This document shows, in pieces, positions 29,965 through 42,204 of a stretch of 64,000 nucleotides of DNA (positions are counted from its first letter, which is position 1; each line of letters opens with the position of its first letter). The notes below the pieces were generated by a model, which did no database searches, was not told the DNA's origin, and saw only the letters and a program-made list of their open reading frames with translations. The translations under genes were made by a program, and so were the position numbers. Origin of the DNA: Thermoleophilia bacterium (GTDB taxonomy: Bacteria > Actinomycetota > Thermoleophilia > Gaiellales > SKUG01); the NCBI GenBank assembly GCA_025964555.1, contig JAOPYQ010000008.1:1-64000 (forward strand), read 5' to 3'.

Positions 29965-30110
29965 CATGTGCGTCGCCCTCGTCACACCCATCGTGACGAA
30001 CATGACGCACATGCCCGCGTGCGCACTTGCCCGAGTGCGCGCCATGCGCGGCTTCGTCGGGCATGTGTGTCGAGTTGTCCCCGCCAGGCGAGGCAAAGTC
30101 GACGCACATG
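29965..30110. repeat. Four alternating-orientation copies of a GACGCACATG element with a nested hairpin
   Basis: Inverted 29965-29974, direct 30004-30013, inverted 30062-30071 (one mismatch), direct 30101-30110; inner hairpin GCGCACT-TGCCCG-AGTGCGC 30021-30040. Confidence 0.8.
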
Positions 30111-30131
30111 CCCCCCCGAGCGACGCGTCGG

Positions 30132-30854
30132 TCAGCGCGGCGCGTGCATCGACGCGATCGCGACCGCGACGCCGGCCGCGAGTTCGGCGCGCAGGATCGT
30201 CGGGCCAAGGCGCCCGCGCTGCCACCCGGCCGCGACGAGCTCGTCGACGAGGCCCGGCGCGAAACCGTCGGACGAGCCAAGCAGCAGGCGGATCGGCGAG
30301 TCGGGCGCGAGGGAACGGATGACGTCGTCCAGCAGCTGCGACGCCGTGGGCTCGACGATGACCCCCGCCGGCTCGTTCGCGAGCTCGCTCGGGTCGAGCG
30401 CCGCCGCGATCGTGGGCACCGATCCGCGCTTGGCCTGCTTGGCGGCGGTCGTGGCGATGCGTGTCAGTCGCTCGCGGCGCGCGTCGACCTTGGCGCGATC
30501 CTTGCCGCTGCGCACGACGGGCACGATTCGCGTGGCGCCTGCCTGCACCGCCGCGTCCACGAGCTCGTCCGTGCGACCGCCGACGGTCACGAATGCCAGC
30601 ACGACGATCGTCGGCTCCTCCACACATGCGACGGGCGCGTCGCCGAGTGTCAGTCGCCCGCTGGGCCCGTCGAAGGTGCCGTGCCAGATCGCCCCGTCGC
30701 TGCCGACCACCTCGACTGGCCTGTCCGCGTGCGCGCCGTGCAGCACGCGGGCGTGGCGTGCGTCGAACTCGTCGAGCTCGACCGTGGCGCCCGGCGCGCC
30801 GACCGCGTCGACGAAGAACCGGAACACGTGTCGCTCGTCGCGGTGGTCAGCCAC
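30132..30854 (-). CDS. rsmE: 16S rRNA (uracil1498-N3)-methyltransferase RsmE
   Basis: RHVFRFFV..., ATRIVPVVRSGKDRAKVDARRERLTRIATTAAKQAKR, LLLGSSDGFAPGLVDEL. Confidence 0.88.
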   Translation of the reverse strand: MADHRDERHVFRFFVDAVGAPGATVELDEFDARHARVLHGAHADRPVEVVGSDGAIWHGTFDGPSGRLTLGDAPVACVEEPTIVVLAFVTVGGRTDELVDAAVQAGATRIVPVVRSGKDRAKVDARRERLTRIATTAAKQAKRGSVPTIAAALDPSELANEPAGVIVEPTASQLLDDVIRSLAPDSPIRLLLGSSDGFAPGLVDELVAAGWQRGRLGPTILRAELAAGVAVAIASMHAPR

Positions 30855-30860
30855 GCGCGC

Positions 30861-31742
30861 TCACCAGACGGCGCGGTGGCGCATGACGTCGGCGTGCTCG
30901 TTCGCGTTGTCGAGCACGATCGCCGACCAGCCATCACGGTCGCGACGCTCGCGCAGCACGTAGCCGGCCTGCTCGTAGGCCGCGGCGCAGTCGTCGACCT
31001 GCGAGTGCAGCAGCCCGCTCAGCACGAGCCGCGGTGCGGTCATGCGCGGCGCGATGCGTACGAGCGGTTCGAGCAGCACGTTGGCGAGCACGACGTCGGC
31101 CTTGGGGATGTCGTCCTGGAGCACGTCGCGCACGAAGGCCTGCACGAGCCCGTCGACGTCGTTGCGCCTGAGGTTGTCGAACGTCGACTCAACTGCGACG
31201 GGATCGTTGTCGATCGCGGTCACCGGCCCGAAGCCCAGTTTCGCCGCGGCGATCGCGAGCACGCCCGAGCCGCAGCCCAGGTCGAGCACGCTCGCGCGCG
31301 GCTGGTCCTGCAGCAGCGCCAGCACCAGACGCGTCGTTGGATGCGCGCCGGTTCCGAAGCCCTGCGCAGGCTCGATGACGATGCGCTTCATCCCCTCGGG
31401 AGCCTGGTCCTCCTGCCACGGAGGGCCGACCCACAGGTTGCCGATGATGACCGGCTGGTGGAACTCCTTCCACCGCTCGTCCCAGTCGCGCGGAACCGGC
31501 GTGACGACCGGCTCGCCGATGATCTCGATGCCGGCGCCAGCGAGCCACGAGGTGAACGTGCCTTCGTCGCCGGCGGGCACGAACACCGCGAAGCGCTCCG
31601 GACCGTCCTCACCCTCGGCATCCTGCGGGAGGGTCTCCTGCTGGAAGCCACCCGGGCTGAACTCGCCGACCGCGAGCTCGGCCATGTCGACGTGCTCGTG
31701 CGCGACGTGCACCGCGACCTCCACGAGCGGCGCATGCGCCAT
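30861..31742 (-). CDS. prmA: Ribosomal protein L11 methyltransferase PrmA
   Basis: FGTGAHPTTRLVL, VLDLGCGSGVLAIAAAKLG, VVLANVLLEPL. Confidence 0.92.
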   Translation of the reverse strand: MAHAPLVEVAVHVAHEHVDMAELAVGEFSPGGFQQETLPQDAEGEDGPERFAVFVPAGDEGTFTSWLAGAGIEIIGEPVVTPVPRDWDERWKEFHQPVIIGNLWVGPPWQEDQAPEGMKRIVIEPAQGFGTGAHPTTRLVLALLQDQPRASVLDLGCGSGVLAIAAAKLGFGPVTAIDNDPVAVESTFDNLRRNDVDGLVQAFVRDVLQDDIPKADVVLANVLLEPLVRIAPRMTAPRLVLSGLLHSQVDDCAAAYEQAGYVLRERRDRDGWSAIVLDNANEHADVMRHRAVW

Positions 31743-32896
31743 CAGGGCTTCACCATGCGACGGAGGCGATCGAAGATGCCTTCCTTGTCGCGATAGATCC
31801 GGTCGTCCTCGAGTGCCTGGAATCGCGCGAGCACATCGCGCTGCTCGGGTGCAAGGTCGCGCGGCACGCGCACGTTGCAGTAGATGACGAGGTCGCCGCG
31901 ATCGAGGCTGCCGTCGCGCGATGCGCTGCCGCGCAGGCGACCGGAGCCGAGCCCGCGCAGCACCATCCGGGTGCCGGGCTGCGTGCCCGCCGGGATCTCG
32001 ACCTCGCGAGGATCGCCGTCGACGGTCGGAACGTCGGCGAGTGTGCCGAGCGTCGCCTCCGCGATGGTCAAGTCGATCACGGTGATGAGGTCGTCGCCCT
32101 CACGGATGAAGCGATCGTCGGCCGCCACGTGCACGTCGACATAGAGGTTGCCGGCAGGTCCGCCGTGCTGGCCGACCCCGCCGCGCCCCGTCAGCCGGAT
32201 GCGCTGCCCGTCGGCGATGCCGGCCGGGATCGCGACCGAGACCGAGCGCTCTTCCGGCTGCTCGCCGGTGCCCGAGCACGACAGGCACGGATCGCTCACG
32301 ACCTGGCCGCGTCCCGCGCAGCCGGGACAGATGCGCTCCTGCACGACCTGCCCGAAGATCGAGCGCGACACCTGGCGCACCGCGCCCGCGCCGCCGCACG
32401 TCTGACAGGTCGACACCGCGTCGGGGTTCGCCGCACCCGAGCCGTCGCACGTGTCGCACGTGCCGGTCGCGGTGAAGGTCAGCTCGCGCTCTGCGCCCAG
32501 GACCGCCTCGCGGAAGTCGAGCGCCACGGCGACCTGGACGTCGTCTCCCCGCCCGCCAGCACCGGCGGTGCCACCACGCCCGCCGAACATGTCCTCGCCG
32601 AAGAAGGCACTGAAGATGTCCGAGATCGAACCGAAGTTCGCGAACTGCGGCTCCCAGCCGCCCTGCTTGAGGCCGGCCTCGCCGTAGCGGTCGTAGGTCG
32701 CGCGGCGCTCGTCGTCGCTGAGCACCTCGTAGGCCTCGGTCACGCGTCGAAAGCGCTCCTCGGCATCAGGCTCGTCGCTGACGTCGGGGTGCAGTTCGCG
32801 CGCCTTGCGTCGATACGCCTTCTTGATGTCGCCAGCGTCCGCGTCGCGCGCGACACCAAGCAGCTCGTAGAAGTCCTGCGCCATCCGCGTTTCCAT
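31742..32896 (-). CDS. dnaJ: Molecular chaperone DnaJ
   Basis: J-domain [31 protein letters not shown]; four Cys-rich zinc repeats. Confidence 0.96.
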   Translation of the reverse strand: METRMAQDFYELLGVARDADAGDIKKAYRRKARELHPDVSDEPDAEERFRRVTEAYEVLSDDERRATYDRYGEAGLKQGGWEPQFANFGSISDIFSAFFGEDMFGGRGGTAGAGGRGDDVQVAVALDFREAVLGAERELTFTATGTCDTCDGSGAANPDAVSTCQTCGGAGAVRQVSRSIFGQVVQERICPGCAGRGQVVSDPCLSCSGTGEQPEERSVSVAIPAGIADGQRIRLTGRGGVGQHGGPAGNLYVDVHVAADDRFIREGDDLITVIDLTIAEATLGTLADVPTVDGDPREVEIPAGTQPGTRMVLRGLGSGRLRGSASRDGSLDRGDLVIYCNVRVPRDLAPEQRDVLARFQALEDDRIYRDKEGIFDRLRRMVKP

Positions 32897-32961
32897 GCCG
32901 TCCCGGTCCGTGGTCTCGAATCACCTTCTCAGGTCACGGGATGGTATCGCAGTCGCGCGAG

Positions 32962-35295
32962 TCAGCGTCGGCGGAACGCCGTCGTGCTCCAGCGGCCGGC
33001 ATTGCCACCGATGTCGATCGCTCGCACGCGCAGCACGGTGATCGAGCCGCGGCGCACGCCCGCGACGCTCGCGCTCGTGGCTCCGGCGCGCACCGGGACG
33101 GCGACCCAGCGGATGCCGATTCGTCGCTGCAGCTGGTACTTCGCGACGCCGGCGTTGTCGGTGGCAGCCTTCCAGGCGACCTTCATCGTGGTGCCCGAGA
33201 AGCGTGGCGCCGCGAAGCGGCTCGTCCCGGGCGCGGTGATGTCGCGCGGCATCCGGAACGACGCAATGCCTGCCTCGGAGAGCGTGGCCGCGTCCTCGGT
33301 GCTGGCGACGACCGCGAGCGAGTACGTGGCACCGGGCACGAGACCCGTGAGCGTCAGGCTGGTGGTCGTGACCGTGCTCGAACGCGTGTTGGACCGGGCA
33401 TCGGTGAGCGCGACGCTCCAGGAGCCGGCGCCCGGCGAGGCAGTCCACGACGCGACTGCGCGGGTGGGGCTGGCGGCGGTCACGGTCACTTCGGGGGTGT
33501 CGAGGGGCGTGCCGTCCTCGCCGCCGCCGGCGAGCTGCCCGGGCATCGTCGTGTACAGGCTCGTGCGCCACCCGCTCGCGACCCCGTCGTTGGAGACGGT
33601 CCGCACGCGCGCCCGGTAGTTGGCCCCGGAGTCGAGGCCATCGACCTGCGTCGCGACGGTGGTGAACTCCCCGATGCGGACCCACGCATCTGCGCCGCGC
33701 TGGCGCTCGACCTCGTAGCCGCGCACCCCGGCGGGCGCGCTCGCCGCGGGCCATGCGACCGACAGCGAATCCTCGTCGACGATCGTCAGCCCGATGCTCG
33801 CCGGCGCGATCGGAGGTCCGGCGACGGTGGTGGCCTGTGCCGCGACCTCGGTGGTGAAGTTGCCGGCCTGGTCGTAGGCCGACACGCGGAAGCGGTAGGT
33901 CGCGGCCGAGGTGAGTGAGGTGACGGTGAGCGTCGGCTGGGTGATGGGCGTCCACGTCGAGTCGAGCTGCCAGGCGCCGCTCACGAAGCGGTCGACGAGT
34001 ACGCGGTAGCGCACGCTGCTGCGCAGGTCGGTGCTCGCGGCCCACGACACGGTGATCGCGCTCGTCGTGATCGCGGAGGGCGTCGGCGTGCCCGGCAGCG
34101 TCGGCGGGGTCGCGTCGGGCGTGCCGCCGTCGTCCCATCCGAGGTCGCGCGGCACGAGCCACTGGTTGCTCGCCGAGGCGAGGTTCCAGTGCGTGGCGAG
34201 CCACGAGCCGGGCGCCGGGGTCGGGTTGAAGTACGAGTCGCTGCCGCAGTCGTAGCGCTCGACCGCACAGCTCGAGGTGGTGTACGCACCGCCGCTGCCG
34301 CCATCGGCGTAGCACATGACGTCGAGGCCATCGATGCAGTGTCCGGCCTGCGAGGAGTCGGGCGCGCCGTCGGCGACCGCGCCCATGTTGTGTGACATCT
34401 CGTGCAGGAACACGTCCCAGTGCGGCAGGTGCGAGGCGGCCCAGTCGAACTCCACCGCGTAGCGCCCGCCGAGGTTGTTGAGGTTGTCGGGGCCGGGCAC
34501 GTCGTCGAGCCACATGCCGCCGATGCCGGCGGCGCCGTTGGCGGAATCGTCGTCATAGAAGACCATGAAGCGGCGCGTGGAGGTCGAGTTCCATGCCGGC
34601 GCGGGGAACCCCTGCGCGACGAGGTCATCGACGATGTCGCTGTAGTCGCCACCTGCCGTGCCGCTCGCGCGCACGACCGCGGTGTGGATGAGCGGCACGC
34701 CCCCGCTGCACGCCACGCGCACTCGCCGACCCTGGGTGTCGTCGATGGCCTGCGCCTCGGCGTCCACGAACGCACTCGCCTTGTACAGGGCATCGCGCAT
34801 CGAGGGCGCAAGCGCCGCGCTGCGGTCGGGCTTGTCGGACGGGCGCGCGTAGATGAGTTCCACCCGGCGATCGCCCGGCGCGCTCGTGCACTCGACGTCG
34901 GCGACCGTCGCGCCGTTGAGCGCTGTCTGCGAATCGGGCAGGTGCGGTGCGGCGGCGGCGCGTGAGTCGGTCGCACGCGGCGCGTCGGTGCCGTGCGTGG
35001 TGACGGTCAAGCCGTTGGCGAGCGCGATGCGGAACTCGCCCTCGTCGGTGCGACATGCGTCGCCGAGGCCCTCGACGTGCTCGGTCGACAGGCACGCACC
35101 CTGCGCGGTCTCGCGCGGCAGGCTCGCGAGCGCCTCGCTCAGCTCGCCCGTCTGGCTGGCCGCAGCGGCCTCGTCGACCGGGCTGTCACCGATGCCCAGG
35201 CCGGCGGAATGTGCCGCGGCGGTCGCCGGGATCGCGAGCGCGGCGACGGCCACCAGGAGGGCAGTGGCGCGCGGCAGGTGAGGGAGGACTCGCAT
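32962..35295 (-). CDS. Secreted metzincin-like protein with several C-terminal fibronectin type III-like domains
   Basis: Signal peptide; FLHEMSHNMGAVADGAPDSSQAGHCIDGLDVMCYADG; repeated FN3-type modules. Confidence 0.78.
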   Translation of the reverse strand: MRVLPHLPRATALLVAVAALAIPATAAAHSAGLGIGDSPVDEAAAASQTGELSEALASLPRETAQGACLSTEHVEGLGDACRTDEGEFRIALANGLTVTTHGTDAPRATDSRAAAAPHLPDSQTALNGATVADVECTSAPGDRRVELIYARPSDKPDRSAALAPSMRDALYKASAFVDAEAQAIDDTQGRRVRVACSGGVPLIHTAVVRASGTAGGDYSDIVDDLVAQGFPAPAWNSTSTRRFMVFYDDDSANGAAGIGGMWLDDVPGPDNLNNLGGRYAVEFDWAASHLPHWDVFLHEMSHNMGAVADGAPDSSQAGHCIDGLDVMCYADGGSGGAYTTSSCAVERYDCGSDSYFNPTPAPGSWLATHWNLASASNQWLVPRDLGWDDGGTPDATPPTLPGTPTPSAITTSAITVSWAASTDLRSSVRYRVLVDRFVSGAWQLDSTWTPITQPTLTVTSLTSAATYRFRVSAYDQAGNFTTEVAAQATTVAGPPIAPASIGLTIVDEDSLSVAWPAASAPAGVRGYEVERQRGADAWVRIGEFTTVATQVDGLDSGANYRARVRTVSNDGVASGWRTSLYTTMPGQLAGGGEDGTPLDTPEVTVTAASPTRAVASWTASPGAGSWSVALTDARSNTRSSTVTTTSLTLTGLVPGATYSLAVVASTEDAATLSEAGIASFRMPRDITAPGTSRFAAPRFSGTTMKVAWKAATDNAGVAKYQLQRRIGIRWVAVPVRAGATSASVAGVRRGSITVLRVRAIDIGGNAGRWSTTAFRRR

Positions 35296-35370
35296 CGCGG
35301 AGTCATCGGCATCTCGAACGGTCTCCTTGAACGCGTCGCGGCAGGTCCGAGCGGGCTGGCGCCAGCGTCG

Positions 35371-36423
35371 CTACCGCGCGCCGTAGAGCTCGCCGGCGAG
35401 GTCGCTCAACCCGTCGGCGGCGAGGTTCACCACGCGCGATGCGAGCACGTAATCCATCGATCGTGGGCCGATGAGCCCGACCATGCCGAGGGGGCGCGCA
35501 TCCACGCCATACGCGGCGCCGACGACGCTCAGGCGCTGCAGCTCGGGCATCTGGTTCTCGCAGCCGATCCTGATTGACACCCCACGCACGCGGCTGGGAT
35601 GCACGCTCGGAGCTCCGCGATCGACCATCGGGCGCAGCGCTTCGAGGAGGCGACGACGTTCATCGAGCATCGCGACGAGCTGGAGCACGCGCTGCACGTC
35701 GCCGCCGTGGCGCGCGAGCTGCTCCATCGATGCCCCGCCCACGTGCAGCTCCTGCCGCGAATCGTCGAGCTCGTCGAAGGCGGGCGACAGCAGCGACAGC
35801 ATCCCGAGCTCCGCGGGGCTCAGCTCCGGATGCGCGAGCCGTGCGCGGAGGCGGTGCTCGCCGATCGACAGGCCGGCGACCCGCTCGTTGAGGTACTCGC
35901 CGGCCCAGTCCACGAGGCCCGGATCGACGGGCACGCGGGTGGAGACGACGTGGCGAGCGACGTCACCCGCCGCGGTGATAACGACCACCACGAGGCTGTT
36001 GGGCTGCAGCTGCAGCACTTCCACGTGGCGGATGACGGCGCCGCTCGCGCGTGGGGCGGTGATCACGGCCAGCAGACCGGTCGCGTCGGCGAGGCGCCGG
36101 GTCGTCTCACGCAGTGCCTCGTCGATTCGAGCGCCGGCGTCGTCGACGACGAGCTTCGCCGCGCGCGGGGCCGGGGCGACGTCCATGAGCGTATCGACGT
36201 AGATGCGATAGCCCACGTCGGTGGGCACGCGACCCGCGCTGGTGTGCGGGTGCTCGAGCATGCCGAGGTCCTCGAGGCGGCCAAGTTCGTAGCGCACGGT
36301 GGACGACGATGCGTCGACGAATCCCTCGTCCACGAGCAGCTTCGAGCCCACGGGACGACCCGTCGCGTGGTGGAGTTCCACCACGGCCTTGAGGATCTGT
36401 GCCTGTCGCTGTGTCAGCTGCAT
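35371..36423 (-). CDS. hrcA: Heat-inducible transcription repressor HrcA
   Basis: LTQRQAQILKAVVELHHATGRPVGSKLL, SSSTVRYELGRLEDLGMLEHPHTSAGRVPTDVGYRIYVD. Confidence 0.95.
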   Translation of the reverse strand: MQLTQRQAQILKAVVELHHATGRPVGSKLLVDEGFVDASSSTVRYELGRLEDLGMLEHPHTSAGRVPTDVGYRIYVDTLMDVAPAPRAAKLVVDDAGARIDEALRETTRRLADATGLLAVITAPRASGAVIRHVEVLQLQPNSLVVVVITAAGDVARHVVSTRVPVDPGLVDWAGEYLNERVAGLSIGEHRLRARLAHPELSPAELGMLSLLSPAFDELDDSRQELHVGGASMEQLARHGGDVQRVLQLVAMLDERRRLLEALRPMVDRGAPSVHPSRVRGVSIRIGCENQMPELQRLSVVGAAYGVDARPLGMVGLIGPRSMDYVLASRVVNLAADGLSDLAGELYGAR

Positions 36424-36555
36424 CTGCGTGAATTGTGACAGGCCGACCTAGTCGCCATCAGTTTTGTGATCGACAAGCGCCGTCTCGTGATTTTTGATGA
36501 TCGCTCGTGACCGGTACGCTCCACGTCGTCAGCTCCCCCACTGGAACGGATTCCC

Positions 36556-37134
36556 ATGCAGCTCGCCGCCACCACCACCGCCCTCGCCACGCCTCCGCCC
36601 ACCAAGCCCACCAACCCGTGGGGCTTCCCTGACCTCGACCCGAACCTCGCGCGTCCGGTGATCGACGGGCTGCAGGTCGGCGTGACCATCGTCAACCGCC
36701 TCATCGACCGCAGCTTCGCGGTGCGCCAGCTGCTCGATCGCGACCTCAAGGCCACGGCGTTCGGCCAGGACACCGTGCGCGCGGTCGAGCTGCTCACGCG
36801 AGCTCGCGACTACGCGATCGGCACGCTCGACGACACGCACCTGAGCCACGCCAGGCTCGAGCCGATCCACGACTGGGCCAGGAACTCGCGCGACGATCGA
36901 GTCCGCGTCGTCGGCGAGCAGGCGTTCGCGATTCAGAGCGCGGTGCGCAACCTGCTCGACGACGAGGAAGGCAATGTGCGCGAGACCATCGCCGAGATGC
37001 GGTCGAGCCCCGATGCGCGCGTGTGGCAGTCGATCCGCGACGGCGTGGACGGAGCGATCGCGAACCTGTACGGCTCGCGCGACGTGTACGACGCGCTGCA
37101 CGTGCTGCGCGCCGCTGCTGGCCTGCGCTCCTAG
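36556..37134 (+). CDS. Hypothetical helix-rich protein
   Basis: 192-aa ORF with good start context; no family recognised. Confidence 0.6.
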   Translation: MQLAATTTALATPPPTKPTNPWGFPDLDPNLARPVIDGLQVGVTIVNRLIDRSFAVRQLLDRDLKATAFGQDTVRAVELLTRARDYAIGTLDDTHLSHARLEPIHDWARNSRDDRVRVVGEQAFAIQSAVRNLLDDEEGNVRETIAEMRSSPDARVWQSIRDGVDGAIANLYGSRDVYDALHVLRAAAGLRS

Positions 37135-37146
37135 GTCGCGGCGCGC

Positions 37147-38328
37147 TCAGCCTTCGGGATCGAGCAGCAACGTCCCCACGGAGCCCTGGAGCATGCGGCC
37201 GCGGCGACCGAGGCGAAGTTCGACGTCGCCGCGCATGATGCCGTCAGCATCCGCGACCGGTCGGGCGTCGCCGAGGCCCAGGTCGACGACGCGCTCGAGT
37301 CCGCTGGCGTCGACGATCCCGTCGAGGATGTCAGCCGCGGAGATGCGCACGGGGCCGTCCAGGCGCATCGCGAGCATCACGCGTTCGCTGCGCGCCGCGT
37401 GCGAGGCGATCTGCTCGATGCGTGCGGGTGGGAGCTCGTCGCGCTCGATCGCGTCGAGCCAGCGCGGCACGTTCGGCAGGTTCGCGCGGCGCACGAGCGC
37501 CTGGTCGTCCTCAGGATCGACTGACATGCCGACCGCGCCGACACCGACGGCCCGCCAGCCGGCGGCGGTCCAGTAGGCGAGGTTGTGTCGGCAGCGCTCG
37601 TGCTCGTCGCGCGCGAAGTTGGCTGTCTCGTACCACCACCAGCCGGCGTCCTGGACGCGGTCGATGACGAGGTCGTAGAGGTCGTCGGCGCCTTCCCCGA
37701 CCGCTATGGCCGGGTCGGTGCCGAAGCGGTGCGCGAGGCGTGTGCCGGGCTTGAGTTCGAGCTCGTAGGCGGAGAGGTGGTCGGGCTCGAGTTCGAGGGC
37801 GGCATCGAGGTCGCGGGCGACGTCGGCGAGGTCCTGTCCGGGGACGCCCCAGATGAGGTCGAGCGACATGCGTTCGATGCCGGCGTCACGCAGCGTCGCG
37901 ACGGCGCCGCGGACCGTGTCGGGGCTCGCGCGACGCTCGAGGGTCGCGAGCACGTGCGGGCTGAACGACTGGGCACCGAGCGAGACGCGCGACACCGAAC
38001 CGTCCACGAGCCGACGCGCGAGTGCGACATCGACCGTCTCGGGATTGCACTCGATCGTGACTTCGGCGTCCGGAGCGGCGAGCTCGCCGATCCAGCCGAG
38101 CATCGCCTCCATGGCTGGCGCCTCGAGCAGGGTCGGCGTTCCGCCCCCGACGAACACCGTGTCGTAGCCACCCTCCGGGCCCGCACCGTGCAGCTCGAGC
38201 TCGCGTCGCAGCGCGGCGACGTAACGCTCGTGGATCTCGGGGCTCCGGCTCGTGGTCACGAAGTCGCAGTAGCCGCAGCGGTGCGCGCAGAACGGCACGT
38301 GGACGTAGAGGCTGCGGGGCGCGGGCAT
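37147..38328 (-). CDS. hemW: Radical SAM heme chaperone HemW
   Basis: SLYVHVPFCAHRCGYCDF, GGGTPTLL, SLGAQSF; position between hrcA and lepA. Confidence 0.92.
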   Translation of the reverse strand: MPAPRSLYVHVPFCAHRCGYCDFVTTSRSPEIHERYVAALRRELELHGAGPEGGYDTVFVGGGTPTLLEAPAMEAMLGWIGELAAPDAEVTIECNPETVDVALARRLVDGSVSRVSLGAQSFSPHVLATLERRASPDTVRGAVATLRDAGIERMSLDLIWGVPGQDLADVARDLDAALELEPDHLSAYELELKPGTRLAHRFGTDPAIAVGEGADDLYDLVIDRVQDAGWWWYETANFARDEHERCRHNLAYWTAAGWRAVGVGAVGMSVDPEDDQALVRRANLPNVPRWLDAIERDELPPARIEQIASHAARSERVMLAMRLDGPVRISAADILDGIVDASGLERVVDLGLGDARPVADADGIMRGDVELRLGRRGRMLQGSVGTLLLDPEG

Positions 38329-38406
38329 GCGGTCCATCGTAGCGCCGATCGGTCCGAAAAGCCCGCACTGACTCAAGTTCGGTGGCAGGACGTTCGATGA
38401 AACAGC

Positions 38407-40332
38407 ATGGCCCGTCGGACCACGCCCTCACCTGCACGCACGCGCACGCTCTCACGCGTGCGACGCGTGCTTGCGTGCGGCGCCGTGATCGCAGCGGCCG
38501 TCGCCGCGTCGGTCGGCGGATCGCAGGCCGCGAGTTCGAGCGTGACCGTCACCCTGGACGTGCTCAGCTCCACCACGATGGATCCCGCCGGCTGCCCGGC
38601 ATCGGCACGCGGCTTCGGCACGGTGCTGCCTGACAGCTCGGTCGTGGCGAGCGGCGCCTGCACCATTTCGTTCGGCTCGTCCAACAACTCGTCGATGCTC
38701 AAGCTCTACCAGCAGGACCAGTTCGGCGACGCCATGTTCGCCCGCTCCGACGGATCGCCGGACAACACGTTCAGCGCCAACTCCAAGCACGTCGTCATCT
38801 TCCCCGAGGGTGCCGCCGACGCGAAGTGGGGCGCACTCCAGCCCGACGGCAAGTACCTGATCGGCGGTCACGTCAACACCGGCGGGGCGGGTGGCGACAA
38901 CGCGATCGCCCTGGCACGGGTGGATGCGAACGGCACGCCGGACCCGGGGTTCGGCGACGCAGCCTCCGGGCGCAAGGTCCAGAACTTCTATGTCGATGCA
39001 GGCGCCGACAACTACGAGGACGAGACCGGCGCCTACGCCTACCTCGAACCCGGCGGCAAGATCCTGGGCGTCGGCTGGACCAGCTGGAACGATGCGCGCC
39101 TCGATGACGCGATCATCTACCGGTTCCTCGCGAACGGCCAGCCGGATCCGTCGTTCGGCACCGGCGGCGTGACGCTCATGGACTCGGCCGGCTGGGACCA
39201 GTTCTGGATGGTCGCACCAGTCGAAGGCGGCAAGTACCTCGCCGCGGGATGCAGCTGCCAATTCGGCCCCTCGCAGATCCTGCTCGCCCGCTTCAACGCC
39301 GACGGGACACCCGACGTCAGCTTCGGCACGAGCGGCAAGATCGACACGGCGACGTGGGCCTCCAACGGCGCCATGATCCAGTCGATCCTGCCACTTCCCT
39401 CCGGCAGGTTCATCGTGGGTGGTACTCGTGACAATGGCGCGGGATCCGCCGCGTTCACCGCTCGCATCAACTCGGACGGCAGCGTCGACACGACGTACGG
39501 GGTGCTTGGATTCCGCGACGTGCAGTGGCTCGGCAACTCGCAGGGCAACGGACGCATCTCGCTCGCGACGCCCGACGGCGGCGTGTGGCTGTCCGGACAC
39601 CTCGCCAACGGCGGGGCGGGCACCGACATCGGCATCGCCAAGATCACCGCCTCCGGCGGCCTGGACACGTCGTGGAACAGCACGGGCCTGGCCACCGCCG
39701 GATATACGGGCGCGTCCAACGACTACGGATACGCGACACTGGCGCTCGGCGGTGACGACGTGCTCGTGGTCGGAGGATCGACCGGCACCAATGACATGCA
39801 CGCCACGGCGTTCACCAACGGCGGAACGGCCGGTCTCGACACGGGGTTCAGCGTCGACGGCAAGCTGCTCATCGACCAGAACGGCGGCGGGGACTTCGCC
39901 GTCCAGGCGTTCTGGGGGCGCGAAGGCGAGATCGTCCTGATCGGCACCGGCACCGATCCGACCCAGGGCATGGCGTTCCATGTCATGGCGAACGGTGGAA
40001 CCGTCCCCGACTACGGCGGCGGAGCAGTGTTCGGCTCTGCCAACACGCAGGCCGCGTTCGGCGCATGCCTCGAGGCGCGGTCCGGTGCGGGAGTCGCAGG
40101 AGGCTGGACGCTCGACGGTGGTGGCGGTGGCTGCACGGCTGTCGTCGGAGATCCATGGAACCCCATCGCCGACACGTCGGCGTCGCCGACGGCGAAGGTG
40201 CTCGGGTCTCCCACGGTCGGCCTCACGACTGCAAGCGCGACGATCCGCTTCGGTATCAAGACCGCGCTCGCCCAGTCCCCCAAGGACTACTCGGCGCCGC
40301 TCGTGCTCGAAGTCATCGCGCCCGACGCGTAG
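38407..40332 (+). CDS. Secreted delta-60-repeat protein with a split uncharacterised FGACL/WTLDG domain
   Basis: Signal peptide; multiple DGTPDxxFGxxG...DGKYLxGG delta-60 repeats, flanked by halves of the domain seen in 13255-14832. Confidence 0.82.
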   Translation: MARRTTPSPARTRTLSRVRRVLACGAVIAAAVAASVGGSQAASSSVTVTLDVLSSTTMDPAGCPASARGFGTVLPDSSVVASGACTISFGSSNNSSMLKLYQQDQFGDAMFARSDGSPDNTFSANSKHVVIFPEGAADAKWGALQPDGKYLIGGHVNTGGAGGDNAIALARVDANGTPDPGFGDAASGRKVQNFYVDAGADNYEDETGAYAYLEPGGKILGVGWTSWNDARLDDAIIYRFLANGQPDPSFGTGGVTLMDSAGWDQFWMVAPVEGGKYLAAGCSCQFGPSQILLARFNADGTPDVSFGTSGKIDTATWASNGAMIQSILPLPSGRFIVGGTRDNGAGSAAFTARINSDGSVDTTYGVLGFRDVQWLGNSQGNGRISLATPDGGVWLSGHLANGGAGTDIGIAKITASGGLDTSWNSTGLATAGYTGASNDYGYATLALGGDDVLVVGGSTGTNDMHATAFTNGGTAGLDTGFSVDGKLLIDQNGGGDFAVQAFWGREGEIVLIGTGTDPTQGMAFHVMANGGTVPDYGGGAVFGSANTQAAFGACLEARSGAGVAGGWTLDGGGGGCTAVVGDPWNPIADTSASPTAKVLGSPTVGLTTASATIRFGIKTALAQSPKDYSAPLVLEVIAPDA

Positions 40333-40356
40333 TCGCCCAGCCGGATCCTGCCGCGG

Positions 40357-42204
<1,848 letters not shown>

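Noticed and set aside
32898-32906. CCGGGACGG-type motif recurring near livG/livF, livM and dnaJ starts
   Set aside because: Nine GC-rich bases recurring a few times is weak evidence in this composition and the positions relative to starts differ; not reported as an element.
36424-36555. CIRCE element search upstream of hrcA
   Set aside because: No TTAGCACTC-N9-GAGTGCTAA-like inverted repeat found in the hrcA/36556 divergent region.
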